DNA of 54,198 nt from Yersinia artesiana (GCF_902726545.1 NZ_CACVAD010000003.1:1-54198); one strand, 5' to 3'. Positions 17,804 through 27,501 are shown, counted from the first letter of the stretch. Notes: generated from the letters alone by a model not told the origin. Translations and numbers: made by a program.

Positions 17804-18625
17804 TTATGCCAGCACATGCTGGCGGATAACTGCAGCAATGCCCGGTTGTTCATTATCGGCAATCACCAGATCGGCCCGTTGTTTGATGGCATCAGCGCTG
17901 TTGCCCATCGCCACACCTAAACCGGCGCTCTCAAGCATGCTCAGGTCGTTAAAATTATCACCAAAAGCGACCACATCTTTCATGCTCAAACCTTGAGATT
18001 CAACCCATTGTTGCAGGCGCATCCCTTTGCTGTTCCCAGCTTGGGCGATATCCACCTGATCATGCCACGACCATTCACATGCCAGCCCCATTTCATCTTC
18101 TACTTTGCTCGCAAATGTTTTTAGCTGGTCGATATCAGCATGGGAGGTGGCAAATTTCCAAATAGCATTGGCGCTGTGGGCGGCATCTAACAAGCTATCG
18201 ACATGAAGCAGGGTCGGGCGTTGGGCAATGGGTAATGATTCGGCCCAATTGAGGGAGCGCACGACATGTCCGCTACTCTGTTGATAAAGCATCGCATCGT
18301 CGACATACATCAGCCCGTGGATATCACTTTGCTCTAGCAACTGTAATACCTGAACCGCCTGCTGAGGTTCTAATGGGTTGGAGTCTAAAACTTTTTTGGC
18401 TTGATAATCATATATGTAAGTGCCATTACAGCAAATTGCCGGGGTATCGAGTTCGAGCGCCTGATAAAACGGATGAATCGCCACATGATGGCGGCCCGTG
18501 ACGACCACAACCTTGGCTCCTCCAGCGCGGGCTTGCGCCAGTGCGGACAAAGATTCTGGCAAAATACGTTTCTTGCTGTCGAGCAGCGTTCCATCCAAAT
18601 CCAATGCAATAATACGGTATGTCAT
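17804..18625 (-). CDS. ybhA: HAD-family phosphatase YbhA (pyridoxal phosphate phosphatase)
   Basis: YbhA is a Cof-type HAD phosphatase; the E. coli enzyme acts on pyridoxal phosphate and some sugar phosphates. The 273-residue product has the nucleophile motif ALDLDGTLLDS at 7-17, the threonine motif VVTGRHH near 62 and the late acidic motif GDNFNDLSM near 220. I start at 18625 (MTYRIIALDLDG), which fits E. coli length; upstream in-frame codons look non-coding. It is divergent from pgl and converges on modC. Confidence 0.9.
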   Translation of the reverse strand: MTYRIIALDLDGTLLDSKKRILPESLSALAQARAGGAKVVVVTGRHHVAIHPFYQALELDTPAICCNGTYIYDYQAKKVLDSNPLEPQQAVQVLQLLEQSDIHGLMYVDDAMLYQQSSGHVVRSLNWAESLPIAQRPTLLHVDSLLDAAHSANAIWKFATSHADIDQLKTFASKVEDEMGLACEWSWHDQVDIAQAGNSKGMRLQQWVESQGLSMKDVVAFGDNFNDLSMLESAGLGVAMGNSADAIKQRADLVIADNEQPGIAAVIRQHVLA

Positions 18626-18838
18626 AGTGATGCTAATCCCAAGGCGAGAAATAATATGCTTGAATAGTATTTTCTGATGGTACACCGGATAAGCCGTTGA
18701 TTAAACCTGACTGGGGTTGGTCAGCATCATTAGTTTTAAAATGCGCGATGGTAGACCTGCTCAGTCAGGTAAGCTAGGGTATCAATCATGCGTTAATAAA
18801 AAATAGTGTTGCCCAACAAGCTCGACTAAGGAGTAAAA

Positions 18839-19840
18839 ATGAAGCAAGTGGTTTACGTGGCAAGCCCAGACAGTCAGCAGATCCATGTCTGGCAATTAGG
18901 TTCCACCGGTGAATTAACCTTACTGCAAACGGTGGAAGTACCGGGCCAGGTGCAGCCGATGACAATCAATCCGAACCAACGTCATCTGTATGTTGGCGTT
19001 CGTCCTGATTTTGGCATCGTCAGCTATAACATTGCCGATGATGGCACCTTGACTGCCGCCGGTATGGCGCCGTTGCCAGGTAGCCCAACTCATATTGGTA
19101 CGGATCTGCAAGGCCGTTTTCTGTTCTCTGCTTCTTACAGTTTCAACTGTGTCAGTATCAGCCCTATTGATGAGCACGGTGTGGTGCAAGCGCCTATTCA
19201 GCAACTTGATGATCTACCCGCGCCACACTCGGCAAATATTGACCCAACCAATCAAATCCTGCTGGTACCTTGTCTGAAAGAAGACAAAGTGCGCTTATTT
19301 GATTTGAGCGCTGAGGGCAAATTGACGCCACACGCGCAGGCGGCTGTGACGGTTGCCGCTGGTGCAGGCCCGCGTCATATGGCTTTCCACCCTAATCAGC
19401 AGGTGGCTTATTGTGTCAATGAGCTGAATAGCTCGGTTGATGTATACCAAATCAGCGATAACGGCCAAGAATATAAGATCATTCAAACATTAGATGCTAT
19501 GCCTGCTGGCTTTACAGACACCCGTTGGGCGGCTGATATCCACATCACGCCAAATGGCCGCCATTTGTACATTAGCGACCGTACTGCCAGTCTGTTGGGG
19601 ATTTTTAGTGTTTCTGAAGACGGGCGTGAGATTGCGTTGGTTGGACACCATCAGACTGAAGCCCAGCCGCGCGGTTTTAATATTGATCACAGCGGTCAGT
19701 TCCTGATCTCTTCCGGCCAGAAATCTGATCATATCGCAGTGTATCGTATCGATCAGCATAGCGGCGAGTTGACAACCCTCCACCGCTATCCGGTTGGGAA
19801 AGGCCCAATGTGGGTCAGCATTGGTACACCAAGGGTGTAA
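18839..19840 (+). CDS. pgl: 6-phosphogluconolactonase
   Basis: Pgl hydrolyses 6-phosphogluconolactone in the pentose phosphate pathway. The 333-residue product is the seven-bladed beta-propeller type of E. coli (YbhE). Repeated blade signatures include [10 protein letters not shown] near 10, [11 protein letters not shown] near 47, [10 protein letters not shown] near 178 and [10 protein letters not shown] near 239. The start has AAGGAG six bases upstream. A strong terminator follows. Confidence 0.95.
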   Translation: MKQVVYVASPDSQQIHVWQLGSTGELTLLQTVEVPGQVQPMTINPNQRHLYVGVRPDFGIVSYNIADDGTLTAAGMAPLPGSPTHIGTDLQGRFLFSASYSFNCVSISPIDEHGVVQAPIQQLDDLPAPHSANIDPTNQILLVPCLKEDKVRLFDLSAEGKLTPHAQAAVTVAAGAGPRHMAFHPNQQVAYCVNELNSSVDVYQISDNGQEYKIIQTLDAMPAGFTDTRWAADIHITPNGRHLYISDRTASLLGIFSVSEDGREIALVGHHQTEAQPRGFNIDHSGQFLISSGQKSDHIAVYRIDQHSGELTTLHRYPVGKGPMWVSIGTPRV

Positions 19841-19851
19841 ATGATCAACTT

Positions 19852-19874
19852 AACGGCCTGAAAGGGCCGTTTTC
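19852..19874 (+). terminator. pgl terminator
   Basis: AACGGCC pairs with GGCCGTT over a 6-base loop, followed by TTTC. Confidence 0.75.
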
Positions 19875-19928
19875 ATATTAAATAGTTATGAAAATCCATG
19901 TCCATTTAGCAATCAGGATGATTGCGGG

Positions 19929-19954
19929 TATACCCCTAAGGGGTATAGTATAAT
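19929..19954 (+). promoter_or_regulatory. Promoter and palindromic operator of the toxin-antitoxin pair
   Basis: TATACCCCTAAGGGGTATA (19929-19947) is a perfect 19-base palindrome. It abuts TATAAT (19949-19954), a consensus -10. A dimeric XRE antitoxin bound here would block the promoter, the usual autorepression of such modules. Confidence 0.7.
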
Positions 19955-19965
19955 GAAAGGAATTT

Positions 19966-20337
19966 ATGACGGACATTTTTCTCAGCCAAGGTTTTGCCTC
20001 TTTTACCCGAAAAGAAGGGATTGTTGATCAGGATATAAAAGATGCTGTTTCCGAGATGGATAAAGGTCTTATAGATGTCACTCTGGGAAATGGCCTTTAC
20101 AAGAAACGTATCGCCAAAAAGGGGCAAGGTAAGCGCAGGAGTTATCGGGTTATTATCGCATTTCGAAGTGGTAAAAACGTATTTCTGCTGTATGGGTTTA
20201 CCAAAAATGAACGGGATAACATAAACATAAAAGAGTTATTGGCGTTCAGAGCATTAGCAAAAGTCTATTTTAATTTTACTGAGGGCGACCTGCAAAAATT
20301 GGTTGCCAGTAACAAACTACGTAAGGTGTGCCGATGA
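19966..20337 (+). CDS. RelE/HigB-like toxin of a type II toxin-antitoxin module
   Basis: The 123-residue product matches the RelE-like family of Pfam PF06296 by pattern. YKKRIAKKGQGKRRSYRVII near residue 45 is followed by FLLYGFTKNERDNI near 73 and a conserved KELLAF. Family members are thought to be ribosome-dependent mRNA endonucleases; activity here is inferred. The toxin gene comes first and overlaps the antitoxin gene by four bases, as in higBA-type modules. It lies between pgl and bioA, where E. coli has other genes. Confidence 0.85.
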   Translation: MTDIFLSQGFASFTRKEGIVDQDIKDAVSEMDKGLIDVTLGNGLYKKRIAKKGQGKRRSYRVIIAFRSGKNVFLLYGFTKNERDNINIKELLAFRALAKVYFNFTEGDLQKLVASNKLRKVCR

Positions 20338-20636
20338 GTAAAATTTTGTCTTCAATCCATCAGGAGATACAAAGCCTGCATGAAGCCGGTTTTGTCGATA
20401 CGGTAACAATGCAAGACTTTGATGCCCAATGTATTGAGCCAGTAAAAAATTATTCACCGAATGATATTAAAGCGATAAGGGAGCGAGAAAAGGTTAGCCA
20501 ACCTATTTTCGCGCTCTATCTTAATGTCAGCAAAAAGGCAGTCCAAAAATGGGAGCGGGGTGAAACCATTCCCAGTTCTTCGGCCCTAAAATTATTATCC
20601 ATCGTTGATAAACGCGGTTTGCAAATATTGGCTTAA
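20334..20636 (+). CDS. XRE-family antitoxin
   Basis: The 100-residue product has a C-terminal helix-turn-helix (about residues 45-95). REREKVSQPIFALYLNVSKK is followed by AVQKWERGETIPSSSALKLL, the classic recognition-helix region. The N-terminal part (MSKILSSIHQEIQSLHEAG) probably binds the toxin. I start at 20334, where ATGA overlaps the toxin stop; an ATG two codons earlier is also in frame. The stop is nine bases from the end of convergent bioA. Confidence 0.85.
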   Translation: MSKILSSIHQEIQSLHEAGFVDTVTMQDFDAQCIEPVKNYSPNDIKAIREREKVSQPIFALYLNVSKKAVQKWERGETIPSSSALKLLSIVDKRGLQILA

Positions 20637-20645
20637 AGCACAAGG

Positions 20646-21923
20646 TTAACTGTGATTTTCCACCGCACCTGCCACCGCATCGGTCAGTCGGGTTAATGCT
20701 TCTGACGAGATAATATAAGGTGGCATCAGGTAAATCAGCTTACCGAAGGGCCTGATCCATACCCCTTGTTCAACAAAACCGCGTTGCAGGCGAGCGACGT
20801 TAACCGGTTCCTTCATTTCCACCACCCCGATAGCCCCTAATACCCGCACATCAGCCACGGCCTGATGTTTTATCAGCGGTAACAATGTTTGTTTCAATTG
20901 AATTTCGATGGAAGCCACTTGCTGTTGCCAGTGATTCTCTGCCAATAGACTCAGGCTGGCCGAGGCCACTGCGCAAGCTAGCGGGTTTGCCATAAATGTC
21001 GGCCCATGCATAAAGCACCCGGCATCACCGTTACTGATGGTTTCTGCCACTTTTCGGGTGGTCAGTGTGGCGGATAAGGTCAAATAGCCACCAGTGAGTG
21101 CCTTACCTAAACAGAGAATATCCGGCACGATTTGCGCGTGTTCAGAGGCAAAAAGTTTGCCGGTACGGCCAAATCCTGTGGCGATTTCATCAGCAATCAA
21201 CAAAATATTATATTGATCGCACAAAGCCCTGACCTCGCGCAGATAGGCGGGGTGATAGATACGCATCCCTCCTGCGCCTTGCACTATTGGCTCCAAAATC
21301 ACCGCCGCAATATCACCGGCGTGCTTTGCTATCATCGCAGCAAAATCGGTGATGTCTTCCGGGTTCCATACCTCATCAAAGCGGCTTTGTGGCGCGGTGG
21401 CGAACAGATTTTCAGCTAAATAACCTTGATACAAACTGTGCATAGAATTCTGCGGGTCACACACTGACATCGCGCCGAAGGTATCGCCATGATAGCCGTG
21501 GCGCAGGGTCAAAATCCGCTGCCGCCGTTCCCCTTTGGCCTGCCAGTATTGCAATGCCATTTTCAGTGCAACCTCGACTGCCACCGAGCCAGAATCAGCC
21601 AGAAACACGCATTCCAGCGCCGGCGGGGTCATGGCGACCAGTTGTTGGCAAAGTTTCACCGCTGGCGGGTGGGTAATACCGCCAAACATCACATGCGACA
21701 TCTTATCCAACTGCTGATGTGCCGCCTGATTCAGTGCCGGGTGGTTGTATCCGTGAATCGCCGCCCACCATGAAGACATGCCATCAATCAGACGTCGGCC
21801 ATCGGCCAGTTGCAGCTCAACACCTTCGGCGGCAACTACCGGATAGCAGGGCAGTGGGTCAGTCATTGAAGTGTAGGGATGCCAGATATGGCGTTGATCA
21901 AAAGCCAGGTCAGAAGGTGTCAT
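20646..21923 (-). CDS. bioA: Adenosylmethionine-8-amino-7-oxononanoate aminotransferase
   Basis: BioA makes 7,8-diaminopelargonate from 8-amino-7-oxononanoate with S-adenosylmethionine as amino donor, the third step of biotin ring assembly. The 425-residue product has the class III aminotransferase pattern [19 protein letters not shown], with the PLP lysine in [10 protein letters not shown] about 25 residues later. I start at 21923 ([14 protein letters not shown]), matching E. coli. The SD is weak, as in E. coli. It is divergent from bioBFCD around a BirA operator. Confidence 0.96.
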   Translation of the reverse strand: MTPSDLAFDQRHIWHPYTSMTDPLPCYPVVAAEGVELQLADGRRLIDGMSSWWAAIHGYNHPALNQAAHQQLDKMSHVMFGGITHPPAVKLCQQLVAMTPPALECVFLADSGSVAVEVALKMALQYWQAKGERRQRILTLRHGYHGDTFGAMSVCDPQNSMHSLYQGYLAENLFATAPQSRFDEVWNPEDITDFAAMIAKHAGDIAAVILEPIVQGAGGMRIYHPAYLREVRALCDQYNILLIADEIATGFGRTGKLFASEHAQIVPDILCLGKALTGGYLTLSATLTTRKVAETISNGDAGCFMHGPTFMANPLACAVASASLSLLAENHWQQQVASIEIQLKQTLLPLIKHQAVADVRVLGAIGVVEMKEPVNVARLQRGFVEQGVWIRPFGKLIYLMPPYIISSEALTRLTDAVAGAVENHS

Positions 21924-21932
21924 GAGAATGAG

Positions 21933-21966
21933 TTGTAAACCAAAATGATTCAAGAATGGTTGACAG
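21933..21966. promoter_or_regulatory. BirA (bio) operator
   Basis: TTGTAAACC, 16 bases, then GGTTGACAG. This is the BirA inverted repeat (TTGTAAACC-N16-GGTTTACAA) with changes only in the right arm, at the same spacing as E. coli. BirA loaded with biotinyl-AMP would repress both directions. Confidence 0.85.
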
Positions 21967-21987
21967 TATATCGAGTTTATTTACACT
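21960..21987 (+). promoter_or_regulatory. bioB promoter
   Basis: TTGACA (21960-21965), 16 bases, TACACT (21982-21987). The consensus -35 hexamer is the right arm of the BirA operator, which may explain why that arm departs from symmetry. Confidence 0.55.
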
Positions 21988-22022
21988 GACGACACTTTTT
22001 TCTCTTCTTTGGAGAGGCCGTA

Positions 22023-23075
22023 ATGGCAAATTCTATTCGCTGGACAGTCGGGCAAGCCCAGGCCCTGTTTGAAAAACCGTTGTTGGATTTATTATTTGAA
22101 GCTCAGCAGATTCATCGTCAGCATTTTGATCCACGCCAGGTTCAAGTCAGCACTTTGTTGTCGATTAAAACCGGTGCTTGCCCGGAGGATTGCAAATATT
22201 GTCCACAGAGTTCGCGTTACAAAACCGGGCTGGAAAGTGAGCGATTAATGCAGGTCGAGCAAGTGCTGGAATCCGCGAAAAAAGCCAAAGCTGCGGGTTC
22301 AACTCGTTTTTGTATGGGAGCGGCCTGGAAAAATCCACATGAGCGCGATATGCCTTATCTGGAAAAAATGGTCGAAGGCGTCAAGGCGATGGGTATGGAA
22401 ACCTGCATGACCTTGGGGACTTTGGACAAACAGCAAGCCCACCGTTTGGCAGACGCCGGATTAGATTATTACAATCACAATCTGGATACCTCGCCGGAAT
22501 TCTACGGCAGCATCATCACCACCCGCAGTTATCAGGAGCGGCTTGATACCCTAAGCGAAGTGCGCGATGCCGGGATCAAAGTCTGTTCCGGCGGCATTGT
22601 TGGGCTGGGCGAAACGGTGCGTGACCGCGCCGGGTTGCTGGTGCAACTGGCAAATTTGCCTAAACCACCGGAAAGTGTGCCGATCAACATGCTGGTCAAA
22701 GTGAAAGGTACGCCGCTGGAAAATAACGACGATGTGGATGCTTTCGAGTTTATTCGCACCATCGCGGTTGCTCGCATTATGATGCCAACCTCTTATGTGC
22801 GGCTCTCCGCTGGCCGTGAGCAGATGAATGAACAAACGCAGGCCATGTGCTTTATGGCTGGAGCGAATTCCATTTTCTATGGCTGCAAATTACTCACCAC
22901 GCCGAATCCGGAAGAAGATAAAGATTTACAGCTATTCCGCAAATTGGGGCTGAACCCGCAGCAGACCGCGACTTCCCATGGTGATCGTGAACAGCAACAG
23001 GTTTTGACCGAGCAATTATTGCACGGCGACTCCTTGCCCGAAGACTCGGTTCAATTTTATAACGCGGCCCACTGA
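22023..23075 (+). CDS. bioB: Biotin synthase
   Basis: BioB is a radical SAM enzyme that inserts sulfur into dethiobiotin. The 350-residue product has the cluster motif CPEDCKYC near residue 53 (CxxxCxxC) and the later cysteines and arginine of the 2Fe-2S site. GGAGAGG precedes the start. It shares one base with bioF, so bioBFCD is a tight operon. Confidence 0.97.
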   Translation: MANSIRWTVGQAQALFEKPLLDLLFEAQQIHRQHFDPRQVQVSTLLSIKTGACPEDCKYCPQSSRYKTGLESERLMQVEQVLESAKKAKAAGSTRFCMGAAWKNPHERDMPYLEKMVEGVKAMGMETCMTLGTLDKQQAHRLADAGLDYYNHNLDTSPEFYGSIITTRSYQERLDTLSEVRDAGIKVCSGGIVGLGETVRDRAGLLVQLANLPKPPESVPINMLVKVKGTPLENNDDVDAFEFIRTIAVARIMMPTSYVRLSAGREQMNEQTQAMCFMAGANSIFYGCKLLTTPNPEEDKDLQLFRKLGLNPQQTATSHGDREQQQVLTEQLLHGDSLPEDSVQFYNAAH

Positions 23076-24226
23076 TGAGCTGGCAGAACAAAATAGATCT
23101 CGGCCTGCAACAGCGGCACGAGGCAGCCGCTTATCGTTGCCGTCAAGTCAATGATGGGGCGAATGGGCGCTGGTTACACACTGGTGCGCAGCAATATCTC
23201 AACTTTTCCAGCAATGACTATTTGGGATTGAGTCAGGATCCCGCGGTGATTGCGGCCTGGCAACAAGGGGCGCAGCGCTATGGCGTGGGGAGCGGTGGCT
23301 CCGGTCATGTTACGGGCTATAGCTTGCCGCATGCCCAATTGGAACAACAATTGGCTGACTGGCTGGGTTATCCGCGCGCTTTGTTGTTTATCTCCGGCTT
23401 TGCCGCCAATCAGGCTGTATTGACGGCGTTAACCGCTGCGGATGACCGAATTCTGGCGGATAAGCTCAGTCACGCCTCTTTGCTGGAGGCCGCTGCACAC
23501 TCTCCGGCACAACTTCGACGTTTTGCTCACAATCAACCTGATTCACTGCAAAAACTGCTTAATAAGCCGTGTTCAGGTCAAACTTTGGTGGTGACAGAAG
23601 GCGTTTTTAGCATGGATGGCGACAGTGCACCGTTGGCGGCGATACAGCAACATACGGCGGCGGCGGGGGGCTGGTTATTGGTAGACGACGCTCATGGTAT
23701 CGGCGTGCGGGGGGCTGCGGGGCGGGGAAGTTGTGAGTTGCAAGGTGTGAAACCTGAACTGCTGGTGGTGACTTTTGGTAAGGCGTTTGGCTTAAGTGGT
23801 GCGGCGGTGTTGTGTCAGGAGCCGGTAGCCGAGTACTTGCTGCAATATGCCCGTCACCTGATTTACAGCACGGCAATGCCACCGGCGCAGGCCTGTGCTC
23901 TGCAAGCCGCGCTACTGCGTATTCAGCAAGGTGATGATTTGCGCCAACGCCTCCAGCAACGCATCACGCAATTTCGCTGCGGTGCAGCAGCTTTACCGCT
24001 GCAATTAGGGGCATCTGACACGGCGATTCAGCCACTATTGGTCGGCGACAATCAACAGACCGTGGCATTGGCAGAACAGCTACGCGCTGCGGGCTTGTGG
24101 GTGACGGCTATTCGCCCGCCGACAGTTCCTCCCGGTGGCGCAAGATTGCGTATTACCCTGAGTGCCGCCCATCAGAGTGATGATATTGACCGGTTGTTGG
24201 AGGTGCTACATGGCGTTTGTCACTGA
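23075..24226 (+). CDS. bioF: 8-amino-7-oxononanoate synthase
   Basis: BioF condenses pimeloyl-ACP with alanine using PLP. The 383-residue product has the class II aminotransferase motifs: [11 protein letters not shown] near residue 45, [11 protein letters not shown] near 203 and [11 protein letters not shown] near 231 with the PLP lysine. It overlaps bioB by one base and bioC by 17. Confidence 0.96.
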   Translation: MSWQNKIDLGLQQRHEAAAYRCRQVNDGANGRWLHTGAQQYLNFSSNDYLGLSQDPAVIAAWQQGAQRYGVGSGGSGHVTGYSLPHAQLEQQLADWLGYPRALLFISGFAANQAVLTALTAADDRILADKLSHASLLEAAAHSPAQLRRFAHNQPDSLQKLLNKPCSGQTLVVTEGVFSMDGDSAPLAAIQQHTAAAGGWLLVDDAHGIGVRGAAGRGSCELQGVKPELLVVTFGKAFGLSGAAVLCQEPVAEYLLQYARHLIYSTAMPPAQACALQAALLRIQQGDDLRQRLQQRITQFRCGAAALPLQLGASDTAIQPLLVGDNQQTVALAEQLRAAGLWVTAIRPPTVPPGGARLRITLSAAHQSDDIDRLLEVLHGVCH

Positions 24227-25022
24227 AAATTCACCGCCAGCAAGAGCCAGCAAACCCACAGTAAATCAGCTAACAGTAAATAAACCGGCAATTGCTGCGG
24301 CTTTTAGTCGAGCGGCTGGCAGTTACGATACCGCCGCCGATTTGCAACGGGAAACCGGTAATGCCTTGTTGGCACTCGGCGTACCGCATCCGGGGATGTC
24401 AGTATTGGATGCTGGTTGTGGTACTGGGCATTTCAGCCGTCTTTGGCGCGAGCGCGGTAAGCAGGTTATTGCATTGGATCTGGCTGCGGGCATGTTGGAG
24501 CACGCCCGTCAGCACAAAGCTGCCGATGACTACCTTCTTGGGGATATTGAGAATATTCCGCTGCCAGATCAATCCGTTGATATCTGTTTTAGCAATTTAG
24601 CGGTGCAGTGGTGCACCGATTTATCTGTGGCGCTGGCCGAACTGTATCGGGTCACGCGCCCTGGGGGGATCATTCTGTTTTCCACTTTGGCCGACGGCTC
24701 TCTGGATGAATTGGGGCAGGCGTGGCAACAGGTGGATGGTAAGCGGCATGTGAATGATTTCCTCTCATTTCAGCATATCAGCGCGGTTTGTCAGGGATAT
24801 CGCCACACCCTGACACCGCAGACATATCAGCAACAGTTTCCGAATGTCATCGCCCTTATGCGCTCGCTACAGGGCATTGGTGCCACGCATTTACATCAAG
24901 GGCGCAAGGCTGGATTGAATGGCCGCAAGCGCCTCATGGCCTTGCAGCACGCTTATAGCATGCAATCTGGTTACTACCCACTGAGTTACCATTTAGTTTA
25001 TGGGGTTATTTATCGTGATTAA
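24210..25022 (+). CDS. bioC: Malonyl-ACP O-methyltransferase
   Basis: BioC methylates malonyl-ACP so that fatty-acid synthesis can extend it to pimeloyl-ACP. The 270-residue product has SAM motif [16 protein letters not shown] near residue 65 and [12 protein letters not shown] near 89. I start at 24210, with GGAGG upstream and inside the end of bioF, an arrangement that suggests translational coupling. It is about 20 residues longer than E. coli BioC at the N-terminus. Confidence 0.94.
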   Translation: MAFVTENSPPARASKPTVNQLTVNKPAIAAAFSRAAGSYDTAADLQRETGNALLALGVPHPGMSVLDAGCGTGHFSRLWRERGKQVIALDLAAGMLEHARQHKAADDYLLGDIENIPLPDQSVDICFSNLAVQWCTDLSVALAELYRVTRPGGIILFSTLADGSLDELGQAWQQVDGKRHVNDFLSFQHISAVCQGYRHTLTPQTYQQQFPNVIALMRSLQGIGATHLHQGRKAGLNGRKRLMALQHAYSMQSGYYPLSYHLVYGVIYRD

Positions 25023-25728
25023 ACGTTGGTTTATCACCGGCACAGATACTGATGTCGGTAAGACAGTTGCCAGTTGTGCTTTGCTACAAGCCGCAGCCCT
25101 CCAAGGCTTTCGTACCGCCGGTTATAAACCGGTGGCATCCGGTAGCCAGATGACAGCCGATGGCTTGCGTAACAGCGATGCGCTGGCATTACAGGCGAAC
25201 AGCACTCAAACATTGTCTTATGCACAGGTGAATCCGCTGACATTACTGGAGGCCACCTCACCGCATATTGCCAGCGTTAGTGAAGGGCAGGAGATTCATT
25301 TGCCGGTCTTATCACAAGGTTTACGCCAACTTGAGCAATCGGCTGACTGGATATTAGTCGAAGGAGCGGGGGGCTGGTTTACGCCACTTTCGTCACAGGC
25401 GACGTTTGCCGACTGGGTGCAGCAGGAACAATTGCCGGTGATAATGGTTGTTGGGGTAAAACTGGGTTGCATCAATCATGCGCTGTTAACGGCTTTGGCG
25501 ATTGAGCAAGCGGGATTATCGCTGGCAGGCTGGGTGGCGAATGAGGTGATAGCGGCAGGACGGCGGCAAACTGAATACATGGCAACACTGAAACAGATGA
25601 TAAACGCGCCGTTATTGGGCGTTGTTCCCCATCTTGCGGATTTGACCACTTCTCCTGTGACAGAGCGACGTGATCTTGATCGCTATCTGGATCTGAGTTT
25701 ATTGGCAGTGCACCGCCGCCCAGATTAA
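25015..25728 (+). CDS. bioD: ATP-dependent dethiobiotin synthetase
   Basis: BioD closes the ureido ring of dethiobiotin using CO2 and ATP. The 237-residue product has the P-loop GTDTDVGKT at 8-16 and VEGAGGWFTPLS near 112. I prefer the GTG at 25015 ([12 protein letters not shown]), because it aligns with the family N-terminus and has GGGG nine bases upstream. The in-frame ATG at 25000 would add five residues without an SD. It overlaps the bioC stop by eight bases. Confidence 0.94.
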   Translation: MIKRWFITGTDTDVGKTVASCALLQAAALQGFRTAGYKPVASGSQMTADGLRNSDALALQANSTQTLSYAQVNPLTLLEATSPHIASVSEGQEIHLPVLSQGLRQLEQSADWILVEGAGGWFTPLSSQATFADWVQQEQLPVIMVVGVKLGCINHALLTALAIEQAGLSLAGWVANEVIAAGRRQTEYMATLKQMINAPLLGVVPHLADLTTSPVTERRDLDRYLDLSLLAVHRRPD

Positions 25729-25765
25729 AGGTAAATACGGATTTTTAGCCATTTAGTGACTAAAA

Positions 25766-25788
25766 GGGCTAATACCTGTTATTAGCCC
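25766..25788. terminator. Bidirectional hairpin between bioD and the orphan ABC gene
   Basis: GGGCTAATA and TATTAGCCC form a perfect 9-bp stem with a 5-base loop. On the minus strand it is followed by TTTTAG, so it suits the leftward gene best. Confidence 0.75.
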
Positions 25789-25840
25789 ACTATTTCGTTT
25801 GGCACAAATCGGCTGTTGTCCACCGCAGTATTGAGCCATA

Positions 25841-26548
25841 TCAACTGACCAAATGCTCAATAATCATATTTTCATCCAACTGATCTAACGTTCCTTGCGC
25901 TACATTTCGTCCACCAGCCATCAGGCAGAATCTATCTGCAACATGTTGAATAAACGGCAATCGATGTTCGACTAACAATACCGTCATGCCAAGGCTACGG
26001 CTAAGTTTTTGCAGAATATTGCCGATATCTTCACTCAGTGGCGGCAACGTGCCGTTACCTGGTTCATCAAGAATAAGCAATTCAGGTTCGGCGACCAGTG
26101 CGCGAGCAATCGCCAACTGTTGTTGCTGATGACGGGTAAGTTCCCCACCTCGTTGATGGCGTTTGTCATATAACAGGGGAAACAACTCAAAAATCCAGCC
26201 CGGAATATGGCGTGATTTATGTCCAGCGAGCACGGCTATTAACATATTCTCCTCAACACTCATTTGGGAGAATATCTGTTGCCCTTGCGGAACATAGCCG
26301 ATACCCAGTGCAGTGCGCCCCTCAACAGGTTGCTGTAACAAATTCTGCGGCGGTTCATGGTTAGGCTGCCAGGTCATGGTGCCACTCATAATGGGCAGAT
26401 GGCCCATGATGCAATTAATTAATGTGGTTTTCCCTACGCCATTGCGTCCAATCAGGCAGGTACATTGGCCGCGAGGAATCTCCAGATTGATATCCCAAAG
26501 AATATGGTTCTGACCATAGTATTGATTTACAGCGGTTAAACTCAGCAT
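25841..26548 (-). CDS. Orphan UrtE-like ABC ATPase with degraded signature motif
   Basis: The 235-residue product resembles UrtE, the ATPase of urea importers in the branched-chain amino acid (HAAT) class: NQYYGQNHIL near residue 8, Walker A GRNGVGKTT near 33, Q-loop YVPQGQQIF near 85. The ABC signature is LTRHQ where relatives have LSGGQ, and the segment after Walker B (LLILDEP) is GNGTLPP rather than TEGIQPS. No partner permease or binding protein lies nearby. The gene keeps a good GGAG site and an intact frame. It may be a decaying remnant or may have a new use. Confidence 0.75.
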   Translation of the reverse strand: MLSLTAVNQYYGQNHILWDINLEIPRGQCTCLIGRNGVGKTTLINCIMGHLPIMSGTMTWQPNHEPPQNLLQQPVEGRTALGIGYVPQGQQIFSQMSVEENMLIAVLAGHKSRHIPGWIFELFPLLYDKRHQRGGELTRHQQQQLAIARALVAEPELLILDEPGNGTLPPLSEDIGNILQKLSRSLGMTVLLVEHRLPFIQHVADRFCLMAGGRNVAQGTLDQLDENMIIEHLVS

Positions 26549-26836
26549 CAGTGCTTCTCCTCAGTCGATCTCAGTTATTCACAGGTATCCCGGTGTTCTG
26601 TAACGGCTAGTGAAGAATTAACCAGCAAATCTGCATACCTGGTAGCGGCAGCACTGCATAAAACACCACATTTCTAGCGGGTGGTTGCGAGCATCAATAT
26701 ATGAAGCAACTCTTGGGCCAAGTTGTGATGAGTGAGGATAAAATAGGTATGTTAACGGGCTGTAAATGGTTTTTGCGCAAACGGGGAAAAGAAAACGATT
26801 AAAACAACCGGAGGGGCAATGATGGGGGAGCAATTA

Positions 26837-26853
26837 TTGCACTCAAGCAGTGC
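26837..26853. promoter_or_regulatory. NtrC-like inverted repeat
   Basis: TGCACTCAAGCAGTGCC keeps the TGCAC...GTGC arms of the NtrC enhancer consensus at the correct 17-base length. Nitrogen control would fit a former urea importer promoter, but no clear sigma-54 promoter is visible. Confidence 0.3.
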
Positions 26854-27077
26854 CAGAGAGGAGATAATGGTGCAATAAAAATACAGTGCTTATTGCGTTA
26901 CTGAGCGGCCTCACAGAAAGAATGAAAATTATAGAATTAGCAAATAGATTTGTTAGCACTAATTGAAATATGCGGTGAAATAAAAATGTAAAAAAAACAC
27001 TAAAAAAGCCAGTTTGTCACTATTACGCCGCGAAGCTTCGCTTTTCGCCAACGCACGGCCCTTGTGGGGTTGAATGA

Positions 27078-27102
27078 GTTATCCACCATTCCTGTGGATA
27101 AC
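27078..27102. promoter_or_regulatory. Inverted pair of DnaA boxes upstream of uvrB
   Basis: GTTATCCAC and GTGGATAAC are perfect inverted arms around a 7-base spacer. The right arm (27093-27101) contains a perfect TTATCCACA box on the minus strand; the left is TTATCCACC. Near-matches also occur at 27301-27309 and 27332-27340. A DnaA box upstream of uvrB is known in E. coli. Confidence 0.65.
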
Positions 27103-27403
27103 CTTGTGCATTAGCCATAGAAAACTGATGACAGACGAGAGCGGACGCGGCTTCCGCTCGTGTTGTCCGGATTCTCGACTTTTTAATAAATTTTTTTATT
27201 TTCAATGAGTTAATTAAAATCAAGCGCTCAGGAAATATAGCCTGTATGGATGGATAATCTTTAAGCAATTAACTCTCAATAATGTGTTGATGTTAATGGC
27301 TGGGGATAAAAATACTTTTAGGGTGCAAATGCTATCCACATCTCACTGTAATAATGCGTGCAATATTGCATTGAGAGAAATTTCGGCATTTTGGTGCTTG
27401 AAG

Positions 27404-27419
27404 CTGGTTTTATATCCAG
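27404..27419. promoter_or_regulatory. LexA (SOS) box of uvrB
   Basis: CTGGTTTTATATCCAG is close to the E. coli uvrB SOS box (CTGTTTTTTTATCCAG) and fits CTG-N10-CAG with an AT-rich middle. It lies 83 bases before the uvrB start. It also falls inside the in-frame upstream extension, which argues against the earlier start codon. Confidence 0.75.
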
Positions 27420-27501
27420 TATCATAGCAGTGGCAAAAATCTATGGGGCTTTCATAATTAGCCTCCTGACAGTTTGTATTTCTCCGGCGGGTAGCAAATT
27501 C

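Larger units (their letters stand above)
26549..27501. other. 950-bp spacer: urtE upstream region plus the uvrB control region
   Basis: I see no convincing gene here. The left part contains an NtrC-like inverted repeat near 26837. The right part contains DnaA-box-like sequences, GCGAAGCTTCGC (a 12-base palindrome at 27030), a GAGCGGA/TCCGCTC hairpin near 27139-27159, and the LexA box of uvrB. Base composition from 26900 to 27000 and from 27170 to 27360 is strongly AT-rich. Confidence 0.6.

Noticed and set aside
26815-26890. Sigma-54 promoter near the NtrC-like repeat
   Set aside because: No sequence has good -24 GG and -12 GC elements at the required spacing on either strand; the nearest is weak.
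27030-27159. Possible small RNA with GCGAAGCTTCGC and GAGCGGA/TCCGCTC hairpins
   Set aside because: No promoter or terminator could be paired with them, so I record only the palindromes in the spacer entry.
27358-27501. Longer uvrB start, 48 codons upstream
   Set aside because: It would translate through the LexA box, has no family similarity and no ribosome-binding site.
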